DNA of 64,000 nt from RUG695 sp050943135 (GTDB lineage Bacteria > Planctomycetota > Planctomycetia > Pirellulales > Thermoguttaceae): the NCBI GenBank assembly GCA_050943135.1, contig JBMNOP010000008.1, forward strand, positions 62,001 to 126,000, read 5' to 3'. The position numbers and the translations under genes are program-made. Below the pieces are notes generated by a model. It searched no databases. It saw only the letters and a list, made by a program, of their open reading frames with translations, and was not told where the DNA came from. Positions within the stretch are counted from its first letter, which is position 1. Every line of letters starts with the position of its first letter. This document shows, one piece after another, positions 27,531 to 35,896 of the stretch.

Positions 27531-27541
27531 CACAACCTCGG

Positions 27542-28822
27542 TCAGGCGTCCTTTTGTCGGATGACATCGAAACCGGTGTAGGGGCGAAGGACTTCGGGTA
27601 CCACGATCGAGCCGTCTTTCTGCTGATACAGTTCCATGATCGCCACAAGGGCGCGGCTGACCGCAATGGCGGTTCCGTTAAGGGTATGAAGGAAGTGCGT
27701 TCCCTTTTCCCCCTTAACGCTGTAACGCGCGTTGAGCCGACGTGCCTGGTAATCGGTACAGTTCGACGTGCTCGTAATCTCACCATACTCGTTACGCCCC
27801 GGCATCCAAGCTTCCAAATCGTATTTTCGATAGGCCGGACCGCTGAGATCCCCGGTTGCGGTATCGACGACGCGGTAGGGGATCCCCATTCCGTCGAAGA
27901 TTTTCCGTTCCAGGGAGAGGAGCTCCCGATGCATCGCCTCGCTCTGATTGGGCAGGGTAAAGGCGAACATCTCGATCTTGGTGAACTGGTGGACTCGATA
28001 GAGCCCGCGCGAAGCGCGTCCGGCGGCGCCTGCCTCGGTACGGAAACAGTGGCTGATCCCGCACAGGCGGATCGGGAGCTTTTCGGCCTCGACGGTACGA
28101 TCGGCCATCAGCCCGCCGAGGGTGATCTCGGCGGTGGCGACCATGCTCAGCGGGGTATTTTCAATCGAGTAAATTTGCGTCTCGTTTCCGCGGGGAACGT
28201 AGCCCGCCCCCTGCAAGATGTCATTCCTGGCCATATCGGGGGTCGTGGTCGGAGTAAAACCGGCCCGCATCAGCGTATTGACCGCGTATTGTTGGAGAGC
28301 CAGTTCCAGAAGGACAGCTTCGTTTTTCAAGAAGTAGAACCCGCTTCCGGCCACGCGCGCACCCCCCTCGAAATCGATCAGGTCGAGCTTTTCGGCCAGT
28401 TCGACATGGTCAAGCGGCGCGAAGTCGTATTTCGGAACCGGGGTTACGCCGTAATCGCATATTACGTTGCAAGTATCGTCGCGTCCGATCGGCGCGTCGG
28501 GATGCGCCATGTTCGGAATCGAGCGCCAGATCTGGTCGAGTTCGACTTCGATGGCATCGAGTTCGGCCTTGATCGCGGCAGCCTCTTCGCGCAGGGCGCG
28601 CCCCTGTTCTTTCCGCTCCTGGCGTTCTTCCGGGGTCTTGGCCTGACCGATCGATTTTGAGACGACGTTCGACTCACGATTGAGGGTTTCGGCCCGGCGC
28701 TGTTTTTCGCGACGAAGCGTTTCAAGCTCCGCAAAACGGTCGACCTCGGCATGGAGGTTACGGTTGTGGCAATTCTCTTTTACGGCTTGAAGATTTTCAA
28801 GGATATATTTTCGGTCTAACAT
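27542..28822 (-). CDS. serS: Seryl-tRNA synthetase
   Basis: A 426-residue class II aminoacyl-tRNA synthetase charging tRNA-Ser (and tRNA-Sec). The N-terminal coiled-coil arm (about residues 30-105, rich in Glu/Arg) precedes the catalytic domain with motif 2 FRTEAGAAGRASRGLYRVHQ and motif 3 region NCTDYQARRLNARY. The start at 28822 (MLDRKYILENLQAVKEN) is the family N-terminus. It is followed within 11 nt by the small membrane gene and trkA; the lepB stop is 88 nt upstream. Confidence 0.98.
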   Translation of the reverse strand: MLDRKYILENLQAVKENCHNRNLHAEVDRFAELETLRREKQRRAETLNRESNVVSKSIGQAKTPEERQERKEQGRALREEAAAIKAELDAIEVELDQIWRSIPNMAHPDAPIGRDDTCNVICDYGVTPVPKYDFAPLDHVELAEKLDLIDFEGGARVAGSGFYFLKNEAVLLELALQQYAVNTLMRAGFTPTTTPDMARNDILQGAGYVPRGNETQIYSIENTPLSMVATAEITLGGLMADRTVEAEKLPIRLCGISHCFRTEAGAAGRASRGLYRVHQFTKIEMFAFTLPNQSEAMHRELLSLERKIFDGMGIPYRVVDTATGDLSGPAYRKYDLEAWMPGRNEYGEITSTSNCTDYQARRLNARYSVKGEKGTHFLHTLNGTAIAVSRALVAIMELYQQKDGSIVVPEVLRPYTGFDVIRQKDA

Positions 28823-28910
28823 GCGACGATCCCGGTTTAGTTTTGAAAACGTCGTCAAGAGGCCGCCCGACTTTCCGCAGTGGGAACAGGCCGGAGAGAA
28901 CCTTCTCGAA

Positions 28911-30818
28911 TCAGTTGATATTCCTCATTTTAGCGAAATTCGGGATAAAAGGAAGTCTTGTACCGGGGATATTTTTCCCGTGCGGCCAGTAAACCGAAAC
29001 GGCTTTTCCGAGGACAAGGTTTCGGTCGACACACGAGGGAACAACCCCTCCGGGCCAATCCGGGTCGGGACGCGACCAACTGCGGCAGTCTTCGCTGTTG
29101 CTGCTGTTGTCGCCGAGGGCCAGGTATTGATCTTCTCCGAGGCTAAAGAGAGCCGAACGGGTGTTCCCGTAATCTATCCACGCTTCCGGGTCAGAGAGGA
29201 ACTTTGCCATCGCTTCTTCCGAGTCGGTATTGAGTTTGTCGGCGTAGATGTGATCGAGAGGGTCCCGTGCCCCGAATCGGTAGACCGGCTTTTCGGCGGC
29301 GACCGGCGCCGAGACGGAAAGTTCTTCCAGGCAGGAGCCCAGCGCGATGTAGTAGGTGTCGCGCATGATTTTGAGATGTTCGACCTTGATCGGCAGGTTC
29401 GCCCCGATCGAAACCGGTGTCAGGTCGAGCGGCCCGGGGTCGCGATTGCGCGGCATCGGAGCGTCACCGACGGTCGAAAAGGGGGAACAGAGGGAATCGT
29501 ACTTCCCCTCGCCGGAGAATGCGAGCTCCTTCTTGTTGACCAGGACACGGAGCTGCTCGTCGATGTTGGCAAAGAAAATCGAGTAGGTCTTCCCCGGCAC
29601 GAGGTCGCAGGGGACCGTCTGGCTTTCAAACAGGGGAACCGTCGGCATTTCGAGGGTTACCGTCTTGTGAATCAGGTCGAAACGGGCACGCATCGGAATG
29701 TTCCCCTGGACCAGTTCCAGTACAAGGTCGGCCGACTCGGTGTTTTCCGGTTCGAACGGGGTTACGTCGAGCGAAAGGGCCAGTTCCCCCGTCCAATTGT
29801 ACCCCATCGACGCGGCGGGATGATGCGTCGCGGTCTCGGGGGTGTTATAGGCGTTCATGTCGGTAATCAGCTGCGGATTGTTCGGGATCACGCCGCTCTG
29901 TTTGAGATCCGAAGGAAGGTTCCCCGTTGCCGCCGAGGCCCAATGGGCCGAAGAGGGGATGATGTGGCGGTACCGAAGCCACTTGAGTCCATCGTCGGGT
30001 CGTTCGGGCAGTTCTTCGGCGCAGGTCAGTGCGGGAAGGTCACCCGCCGCGACGGGGACCAGCTGTCCGGAAAAGTAGAAGCTCCGACCGTTATCGTCGG
30101 GTTGCCAGGCAAGCGCCTCGGCATGGGTGGCGGCATGTTCATCTTGCCAGCGGGGGGGCCAGCCGAGATTCTCGAGCGGGTAGGGGGGGAAATCGTTGTC
30201 GTAGACGATGCGCAACATCCGGAGCAGGTTCGGAATCGGTTTGCGGAGAATTTCCATGCGACCGACCGCTTCGCCATTGGAATCCTTCTTTTGGGCATAG
30301 AGATTTCCGTATTGGATTCGGACGTCTTCGTTCGGGAGGCCAACCACCCGTTTGATGTAGTTTGTTTTCGGGTCGGGAGGGCTTCGGAAGACGGTCACTT
30401 CCCAGCGCTTGATCGGTCGATAATACCCGATGAACTTGTTGACCAGGACGCGGTCTCCGGAATAGGAGGTATCGTTTGCTTCGAATCGTTGGGTGAGCCG
30501 GCATTGGGGGCACGTCCCCCCCAGCACCTGCGAGCCGGTCGCGCGGTTGTTGCGGTCGCGCTCTTCACTGGCCGAGACTTGGAACGGATAACCGCACGCC
30601 TGGCAGTGAACGTCTTTGTGGCGCCCCATCAGTGTCGTGGCCATCGAGCCGGTCGGAATGACGTAGGCTTCGGCCTCGTAGAATTTGAAGATCATTGCCA
30701 GGAAAAGGGCGATCGCGAGAGTCTCCAAGAATTCACGCGTCGAGCGAAACGGGTGGTTGAGCACCTCGAGAACAATCTGACGGTTACGGTCTTTCGAAAG
30801 ATCGGACGATTCGGACAT
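28911..30818 (-). CDS. lepB: Signal peptidase I with zinc-ribbon and large inserted domain
   Basis: A 635-residue type I signal peptidase, about twice the length of E. coli LepB (324). One membrane helix (residues 31-48) is followed by the catalytic Ser58 in IPTGSMATTL. A zinc-ribbon insertion (Cys72, Cys75, Cys103, Cys106) comes next, then box C GDRVLVNKF, the catalytic Lys156 in YIKRVVGLPNE, and box E LALGDNSSNSED near residue 565. Between boxes D and E lies about 380 residues of extra sequence, including a beta-rich part (ALSLDVTPFEPENTES onward) that resembles a sandwich domain. The catalytic dyad is intact. The start at 30818 is chosen over an Arg-rich upstream extension. It has its own promoter. 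Confidence 0.92.
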   Translation of the reverse strand: MSESSDLSKDRNRQIVLEVLNHPFRSTREFLETLAIALFLAMIFKFYEAEAYVIPTGSMATTLMGRHKDVHCQACGYPFQVSASEERDRNNRATGSQVLGGTCPQCRLTQRFEANDTSYSGDRVLVNKFIGYYRPIKRWEVTVFRSPPDPKTNYIKRVVGLPNEDVRIQYGNLYAQKKDSNGEAVGRMEILRKPIPNLLRMLRIVYDNDFPPYPLENLGWPPRWQDEHAATHAEALAWQPDDNGRSFYFSGQLVPVAAGDLPALTCAEELPERPDDGLKWLRYRHIIPSSAHWASAATGNLPSDLKQSGVIPNNPQLITDMNAYNTPETATHHPAASMGYNWTGELALSLDVTPFEPENTESADLVLELVQGNIPMRARFDLIHKTVTLEMPTVPLFESQTVPCDLVPGKTYSIFFANIDEQLRVLVNKKELAFSGEGKYDSLCSPFSTVGDAPMPRNRDPGPLDLTPVSIGANLPIKVEHLKIMRDTYYIALGSCLEELSVSAPVAAEKPVYRFGARDPLDHIYADKLNTDSEEAMAKFLSDPEAWIDYGNTRSALFSLGEDQYLALGDNSSNSEDCRSWSRPDPDWPGGVVPSCVDRNLVLGKAVSVYWPHGKNIPGTRLPFIPNFAKMRNIN

Positions 30819-30972
30819 CGGAAACCTTACAACACGGGATCGTGATCGTCTTACTGCCCGTCGGAACCGACCGCATAAAAGAGAGCGGGACAAAGGAGCC
30901 ACCCGGCACCCGGGAAAACCGTAACGGGGCGTGTCGCGTGGGAACAGGCCGCGAGCGCAAAACTCTGTCGGA

Positions 30973-31000
30973 ATTATACCTTACAGAAATTCTGCCGCAA
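30973..31000 (-). promoter_or_regulatory. lepB promoter
   Basis: On the minus strand TTGCGG (30995-31000), a 16-bp spacer and a perfect TATAAT (30973-30978) lie between dnaA and lepB, giving a leader of about 150 nt. It implies lepB is not only transcribed from dnaA. Confidence 0.72.
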
Positions 31001-31011
31001 GGGGCGAATGA

Positions 31012-32523
31012 CTAGTGTCTTCGGAAAGAGAGGAGTTGTTCGGCGCGGCGCAGCGCGTCGGAAAACTCGGGGTTTTCCCCCTGACGGAGCCAGGTCTCCA
31101 CCTTCTTTTGCGCCGCGGCGACGGTGCTGTGACTTCGCCCGCCGAAATGCCGCCCGATCTCGGAGAGGGCGCTGCGTGTGTATTTGCGCGCCAACCACAT
31201 CGCCAACATCCGCGGATGACTGCACTGGCGTGACCGGGATCGACCCCGGAGCTCCTTAGAGGGAACTCCGAAGAGGGAAGAGACCGTTTGCTCGATCTCG
31301 TCGAGGGTCACCAGTACCTGCCGACAGGGGAGAAGGTCGGCAAGGATTTCGGACGCCGACTCGACGGTAAACGGAACGCCGTCGGTCAGGTAGGCCACAT
31401 GCAGACGGTTGAGCGCGCCGGAGAGCTGCCGGGCATGCGTCGTGAACCGCGAGATGACGAATCGGCAGACGTCGTCGGGAATTTTCAACCCCCGCTCTTC
31501 GGCCATCCGGCGAAAGATTTGCAGGAGCGTATCCCGATCCGGAGTCTCGATGCCACAGACGATCCCCGACTCAAGGCGGGTCAGCAGTTCCGGTCGCAGG
31601 AAGTTCAGGTCGGCCAGAGGACGGTCGGCGCTGAAGATCATCTGAACCCCTTTCGCCCGCAGTTCGTCGATCAGACGGCTCAGTTCGCGCTGGGTAGCGA
31701 TCTTCTTTTCGAGGTTTTGGATATCTTCGATGACCAGCAGGTTGACGTCACGGAACCGCGCGCGGAACGAGCGGTCACCGCCCGGTTTTTCCTGAAACCC
31801 CTGAACAAACTGACCGGTAAACTCGTCGGCGGTCAGATACCTGGGACGTTTACGACCGGAGTTCTTACGGAACTCGGAATAGACGCCTTCGAGCAGATGG
31901 GTCTTGCCGACGCTCGTCGGGCCGTAAACCAGGATCGGGCTGAGCGTCCCCGGACTGTCGATGGCGATATCGGTGATTCGCTTGGCAGACTGGTTCGAAA
32001 TGCCGACCACAAAGCTTTCGTAGGAGGCGAAGACCCGCCCCGGGGTCCTTTCGTTCCTTTTCCGAAGGGCCGGCCGTTCATCGCGGGGGGAACGGCTTTT
32101 CGGAAGACCGACTCCCCCGCGAGGGACCGCCTCGGCCCCCATGGTATGCTCGACCGACCCCGCGGCGTTGGGCTTCCTTGCTTTGGGCTTCCCTGCGCCG
32201 CCGATTTTCTCGGAATGAATCGAGGTGGGGTCGGTAACAACTTCGAGTACTTCCTGTGTCGAAGCGGTGGACTCTTCGGAAACGAAATCGACGGGAACCT
32301 CCCGCCCGAGAACCTCTCGGCATAATTCCGAAATGATGTGCCGATAGTTCCCCCTGAGCCAGCCGCTCAGGAATTCGTTGGGCGCCGAAACGGTCATGCC
32401 GTCGTCGCGCAACAAAAATCGAACATCAGACGAGAACCAGAGATCGAATCGCTTTTGACCGATCTGCGACGCGAGGAGTTCACGCAACAGAGGTTCGATT
32501 TCCGTATCCGATGTTAATTCCAT
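31012..32523 (-). CDS. dnaA: Chromosomal replication initiator DnaA
   Basis: A 503-residue DnaA. It has an N-terminal domain I (MELTSDTEIEPLLRELLASQ), a basic/Pro-rich linker (about residues 110-165) and an AAA+ domain with Walker A GPTSVGKTHLLEG near residue 200 and Walker B LLVIEDIQNL. Domain IV carries the DNA-binding signature HPRMLAMWLARKYT and GGRSHSTVAAAQKKV. The start at 32523 is chosen over an upstream in-frame extension. The neighbours are lepB and a predicted lipoprotein gene; dnaN, recF and gyrB are absent, so the classical dnaA-dnaN origin cluster is not conserved here. Confidence 0.96.
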   Translation of the reverse strand: MELTSDTEIEPLLRELLASQIGQKRFDLWFSSDVRFLLRDDGMTVSAPNEFLSGWLRGNYRHIISELCREVLGREVPVDFVSEESTASTQEVLEVVTDPTSIHSEKIGGAGKPKARKPNAAGSVEHTMGAEAVPRGGVGLPKSRSPRDERPALRKRNERTPGRVFASYESFVVGISNQSAKRITDIAIDSPGTLSPILVYGPTSVGKTHLLEGVYSEFRKNSGRKRPRYLTADEFTGQFVQGFQEKPGGDRSFRARFRDVNLLVIEDIQNLEKKIATQRELSRLIDELRAKGVQMIFSADRPLADLNFLRPELLTRLESGIVCGIETPDRDTLLQIFRRMAEERGLKIPDDVCRFVISRFTTHARQLSGALNRLHVAYLTDGVPFTVESASEILADLLPCRQVLVTLDEIEQTVSSLFGVPSKELRGRSRSRQCSHPRMLAMWLARKYTRSALSEIGRHFGGRSHSTVAAAQKKVETWLRQGENPEFSDALRRAEQLLSFRRH

Positions 32524-33009
32524 TCGTATTCGTTTCCAGCGTTTCGGAACGCGTGGTCTGTTTGTGTTGTTCTTTTGGTGCCGGCAAATCAGGCACAACG
32601 AACTCCCGACGGGTCGAACGGTTGAACGACCCGGGTGGTTTGTCTATCATAACCTCTAAGGAGTCAGCGGTAACCAGAATTTGTATAGCTTGAGAAAAGA
32701 TCGCGTCAAATGTTTGCGGCTCTTCTCTCCTGACAAAGAGCGATTTTAATCAGTTCCCGATGCTTGTCAAACAACCCCGAGGGGCGGAATCGCAGAGAAA
32801 TTCCGGAAACAAAAATCAAAGAGAGCGAGATAACGGGGGTTTTGAGCGTTAAAAAATTTTTTTCGACGAGTTCGTTTCGACTCTCCGCGGCCTCTCTTTT
32901 TGTGGAAAAACTGTTTTGAACCTCCTTCGGCATTTTCCTTGAATTGCCCAAACCCCCTGCTTTCGGCGTCTTAACGGGCCCTTCCCGATCTCGGGCGGGA
33001 CTGCTATAC
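32524..33009. other. dnaA upstream region: possible promoter, dyad and one DnaA-box-like site
   Basis: A gene-free stretch upstream of dnaA. A candidate minus-strand promoter is TTACCG (32668-32673), 16 bp, TATGAT (32646-32651). Downstream of it is a dyad with arms CGGGTCG/CGACCCG at 32610-32616 and 32627-32633, placed for autoregulation. One DnaA-box-like 9-mer TTTTCCACA lies on the minus strand at 32901-32909, beside an AT-rich run (32849-32863). Only a single box is visible, so an origin is not supported. Confidence 0.4.
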
Positions 33010-33060
33010 AAAACCGAAAAAAGAACGGGGCAGGCGAACCCTTTCAGGTCGTCTGCCCCG
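33010..33060 (-). terminator. Rho-independent terminator of the lipoprotein gene
   Basis: A 12-bp stem (CGGGGCAGGCGA at 33026-33037 with TCGTCTGCCCCG at 33049-33060, one wobble pair) is followed on the minus strand by TTCTTTTTTCGGTTTT (33010-33025). It lies 31 nt after the stop of the minus-strand gene at 33091 and shields dnaA from read-through. Confidence 0.88.
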
Positions 33061-33090
33061 CTCTCGGATCGGAGTGGTTTGAAGTTTATT

Positions 33091-34002
33091 TTACGGGATC
33101 GCCGCGGCGACGCCGACAATCACGCCGGCTTCGATCAGTCCCCCGCGCAACGAGATTGGCAGAGGCTGGATCATATTCGGGGCGCAACTCCCCGGACGAT
33201 AGTAACCGAGATCATACACACATTCTGTCGGGGGATAAGTTCCCATCAGGTAGGGGAGGATCGGGATCGTGAGCCAGAAACGGGCACCGGAGACAGCCGG
33301 TTGAATGAGCGGACAGAATGTATGGCCGTAGCGTTCCAACTGCACGTCTTCGAAGTAGAGCGGCTTGTGGCAGAGGGCGCTCGCCTTCCACGTGAAGACG
33401 ATCGGCGTGGGGAGCTTGCGGACGTACGGTTCGTCCGGAACGGGGCAACTTTGCGGAAGTTCGCCCGGTGAAATGGTGACTTTGTAGCTCATCTCTTGGA
33501 TCGAGGCCATTTTGTGCGGGTCGGGACATTCGTCGGCGTAGAGATTCTGCAGGCGTGTTTCGTTCCGGGTCGGGGCGACCGAAGGGCTTGTTTCGTCGGT
33601 CATCGCCAACATCAGCGGCGCGAGGGAGATGTCTGTTTCGGCCGACGGCTGTTCGATGAGGCGTACCTGGCGGATCGGCTTGGCGTCGGCGACCGGCGGG
33701 CTCGTGACCTCGGTTTCCGGCTCGGTTTCAAAACCGGATTCGGTCAGAAAAAGATCGTCATCGGCGGCGGCATCCAGGCTCAAAACCTCCGGTTCGGCCG
33801 AGACCTTGGTGAACGGGGTTTCGGCGTTTCCGCTTGGTTTGACCCAACTCAGACGACTTGTTCCCAGCGGCGAGTGCGAAACAACCGCTTCCCCCTTGGC
33901 AAAGAGAGAAGCACCGGCCCCGCAAGCGGTCAGGCAGAAAAGAACCGCCATCCATGGGTAGCGCCTCCGTCGGCTCATGTTCAGAAGGTGCAGTTTTTTC
34001 AT
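33091..34002 (-). CDS. Predicted planctomycete lipoprotein of unknown function
   Basis: A 303-residue protein with a basic N-terminus and a lipobox-like LTAC after a hydrophobic segment (residues 17-27), so it is probably a lipoprotein. Residues about 30-165 are acidic and Ser/Thr/Pro-rich, likely disordered. The C-terminal half is Cys-containing and conserved-looking: FTWKASALCHKPLYFEDVQL, ERYGHTFCPL, and a hydrophobic end with ILPYLMGTYPPTECVYDLGY and a final Gly/Val/Ala helix. I associate this Trp-Lys-Ala-Ser-Ala-Leu-Cys-His block with planctomycete proteins of unknown role. AAGGAG precedes the start and a terminator follows, so it is a single-gene unit. Confidence 0.82.
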   Translation of the reverse strand: MKKLHLLNMSRRRRYPWMAVLFCLTACGAGASLFAKGEAVVSHSPLGTSRLSWVKPSGNAETPFTKVSAEPEVLSLDAAADDDLFLTESGFETEPETEVTSPPVADAKPIRQVRLIEQPSAETDISLAPLMLAMTDETSPSVAPTRNETRLQNLYADECPDPHKMASIQEMSYKVTISPGELPQSCPVPDEPYVRKLPTPIVFTWKASALCHKPLYFEDVQLERYGHTFCPLIQPAVSGARFWLTIPILPYLMGTYPPTECVYDLGYYRPGSCAPNMIQPLPISLRGGLIEAGVIVGVAAAIP

Positions 34003-34466
34003 CGCTCAAGATCTCCTTACCTGCTTTAATCGAGTGATTCCTCTTGGTCCAGCGCAAGACCCCCGGTGCTCCGCTTCAAATTCCTTTTGTTTGAGCAGTT
34101 TCTTATTTCAGGCCGACGGTGTCGGTACGGTACACAACACCCGACGCTCGCCCAGGGAATGGCTGCTATTGGTCTTATCGGCCGAAACCCCGTGGAAATG
34201 TAAAAATAAACAAGATTTTCCGTTTTTCCCGAAAATTCCGGCAGGCGGCCCTGTTTTTCCCATTTTCCGACCCGTCGGGGAAGAGAAGATGGAAATGGGG
34301 ATTTGAAAAGATAAAATAAACCTGATACAATCATCGCAAGACTCGGGGGGCGGGCCGCTTTTCGGCCGGCTTAACCCGTTACCCCCCCCAAGGAATCCCC
34401 AAAATCGTTTCCGGGAGAGCCCGGTTGACACGGCGCTCTTTTCGGCCTTTTTCAAGAGGAGTATCG
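34003..34466. other. Divergent intergenic region with structured leader
   Basis: A gap of about 460 nt between the lipoprotein gene (minus) and the sugar isomerase (plus). The only clear signal is the plus-strand promoter at 34303-34331. Its 130-nt leader is GC-rich with a possible hairpin around 34353-34372 (GGGCCG and CGGCC arms) and runs of G and C. I could not pick a minus-strand promoter or any gene here. Confidence 0.4.
34303..34331 (+). promoter_or_regulatory. Promoter of the sugar isomerase operon
   Basis: TTGAAA (34303-34308), a 17-bp A/T-rich spacer and TACAAT (34326-34331) form a near-consensus sigma70 promoter about 135 nt before the start at 34467. Confidence 0.75.
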
Positions 34467-35894
34467 ATGTCCAAAGATAAGGTTTTCGCCACACGGCGGC
34501 CAAAGATCGGTTTGCTCGCGCTTTCGTTGGAGCTTTACGAGACGCTTGCCCCCGAACTGCGGGCCGATCGCGAAGATTGGGTTCGTCGCGAGATTCTTCC
34601 GGCACTTGAAAAGGAGAACGACGTCCTTTTCGGCAGGGCGGTTTACAGCCGCGAGACGATCCGTGCCGAGGTCCGCCGGTTTGAGGCCGAAGACGTCGAC
34701 GCGCTCGTGGTACTCTTCCTTTGCTACTCGCCCAGTCAGACGGTGCTTCCGGCGCTCGTCGAAACCCGCCTTCCGATCGTGATCTGGAACACCCAAGAAC
34801 TTTTCGCGGTCGACGAGACTTATGGCAACGCCGAGTTATTCGCAAACCACGGGGTTCACGGTTCCCACGATCTGGGGAACCTCTTGAACCGTTACGGCGT
34901 CCCCTTTAAAATTTTCACCTCTCACGTTTCCGACCCCGACCCGTTTGCCGCGATTCGAGATACGTTCACCGCGCAACGGGTCGTGACCGACCTCCAACGA
35001 GCCAAGTTCGCCCTGATGGGGTACCCCTTTCCGGCGATGGGAGATTTTGCCGCGGATGTCTCGGAACTGGTTGCCAAATTCGGCCCCGAATTCGGTATCG
35101 TTCCGGTCGAGGAGTATATCACCCGTGCCGCCGAGGCGCCGGAGACAGAGGCCAAAGCCCTGGCCGCCGAATACCGTGCGCTGTACGATGTGGCCGCCGA
35201 CCTAACCGACCACGATCTGGAAGTGACGGCGCGTGCCGAGCTGGCCCTTCGCGGGATCGTCGCTTCGCGCGGTCTGCAGGGGTTGACCTACCAATTCACG
35301 GCATTGGGAGACGACTCACGCACCTCGACCGTCCCTTTTGTCGGGATCAGCCGCATGATGGGCGAGGGCGTCGGTTTCGGCGGGGAAGGGGACGTCGTCT
35401 CGACGATGGGAACCTGGATATTCCAACAACTGACCGGCGCGGCCACCTTCTCGGAAATTTTTACCATCGATTTCGCGGGGGAAGCGCTCTTCTTCAGCCA
35501 TATGGGGGAAATGAACGCGGCGATGGCGCGGCGTGATCGGAAGATTCCGCTCGCGGCGCGTCCTGAACCGATCACCCGCACCAAAGACCGTCAGCTGGCG
35601 CTTCTGACCTCGCTCGAACCGGGCGAGGCGACCTTCTGCGCGCTGACGATTGACTACGATGCTTCGGACAACTATAAAATCATCATGGCGCACGGCACGA
35701 TTGAAGATTTCGGGCCGTTGCCTCAACTGGCGGTGCCCCACTTTAAGTTCCGGCCCGACGCCTCGGTCCGCGATTTTCTGACCCGTTACGTCGAACTCGG
35801 GGGCCCACACCACAATGCCGTTTGTTTCGGTGACGCTTCCGAAAAACTCCGGGCGTTTGCCGACGCGGCCGGCTTAGACATTGAGGAGATCTGA
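34467..35894 (+). CDS. L-fucose/L-arabinose isomerase-like protein
   Basis: A 475-residue member of the fucose/arabinose isomerase superfamily, Mn-dependent aldose-ketose isomerases. The N-terminal domain begins RPKIGLLALSLELYE. The central part has VLFLCYSPSQTVLPALV and GVHGSHDLGNLLNRYG, and the C-terminal part has GEGDVVSTMGTW and DFAGEALFFSHMGEMN, which hold the expected metal-ligand Glu and His. A AGAGGAG site sets the start at 34467. It is 2 nt upstream of a Gfo/Idh/MocA dehydrogenase, so it is the first gene of a three-gene sugar operon. The true substrate is unknown. Confidence 0.85.
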   Translation: MSKDKVFATRRPKIGLLALSLELYETLAPELRADREDWVRREILPALEKENDVLFGRAVYSRETIRAEVRRFEAEDVDALVVLFLCYSPSQTVLPALVETRLPIVIWNTQELFAVDETYGNAELFANHGVHGSHDLGNLLNRYGVPFKIFTSHVSDPDPFAAIRDTFTAQRVVTDLQRAKFALMGYPFPAMGDFAADVSELVAKFGPEFGIVPVEEYITRAAEAPETEAKALAAEYRALYDVAADLTDHDLEVTARAELALRGIVASRGLQGLTYQFTALGDDSRTSTVPFVGISRMMGEGVGFGGEGDVVSTMGTWIFQQLTGAATFSEIFTIDFAGEALFFSHMGEMNAAMARRDRKIPLAARPEPITRTKDRQLALLTSLEPGEATFCALTIDYDASDNYKIIMAHGTIEDFGPLPQLAVPHFKFRPDASVRDFLTRYVELGGPHHNAVCFGDASEKLRAFADAAGLDIEEI

Positions 35895-35896
35895 AC

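Noticed and set aside
27310..27786. N-terminal extension of trkA
   Set aside because: It overlaps the small membrane gene and serS and shows shadow composition; the Rossmann fold starts at 27309.
32849..32909. Replication origin upstream of dnaA
   Set aside because: Only one DnaA-box-like 9-mer and one short AT-rich run are visible; a cluster would be needed.
34108..34845. Minus-strand 245-codon frame over the isomerase leader
   Set aside because: It is Arg-rich, antisense to the isomerase start and promoter, with no recognisable domain.
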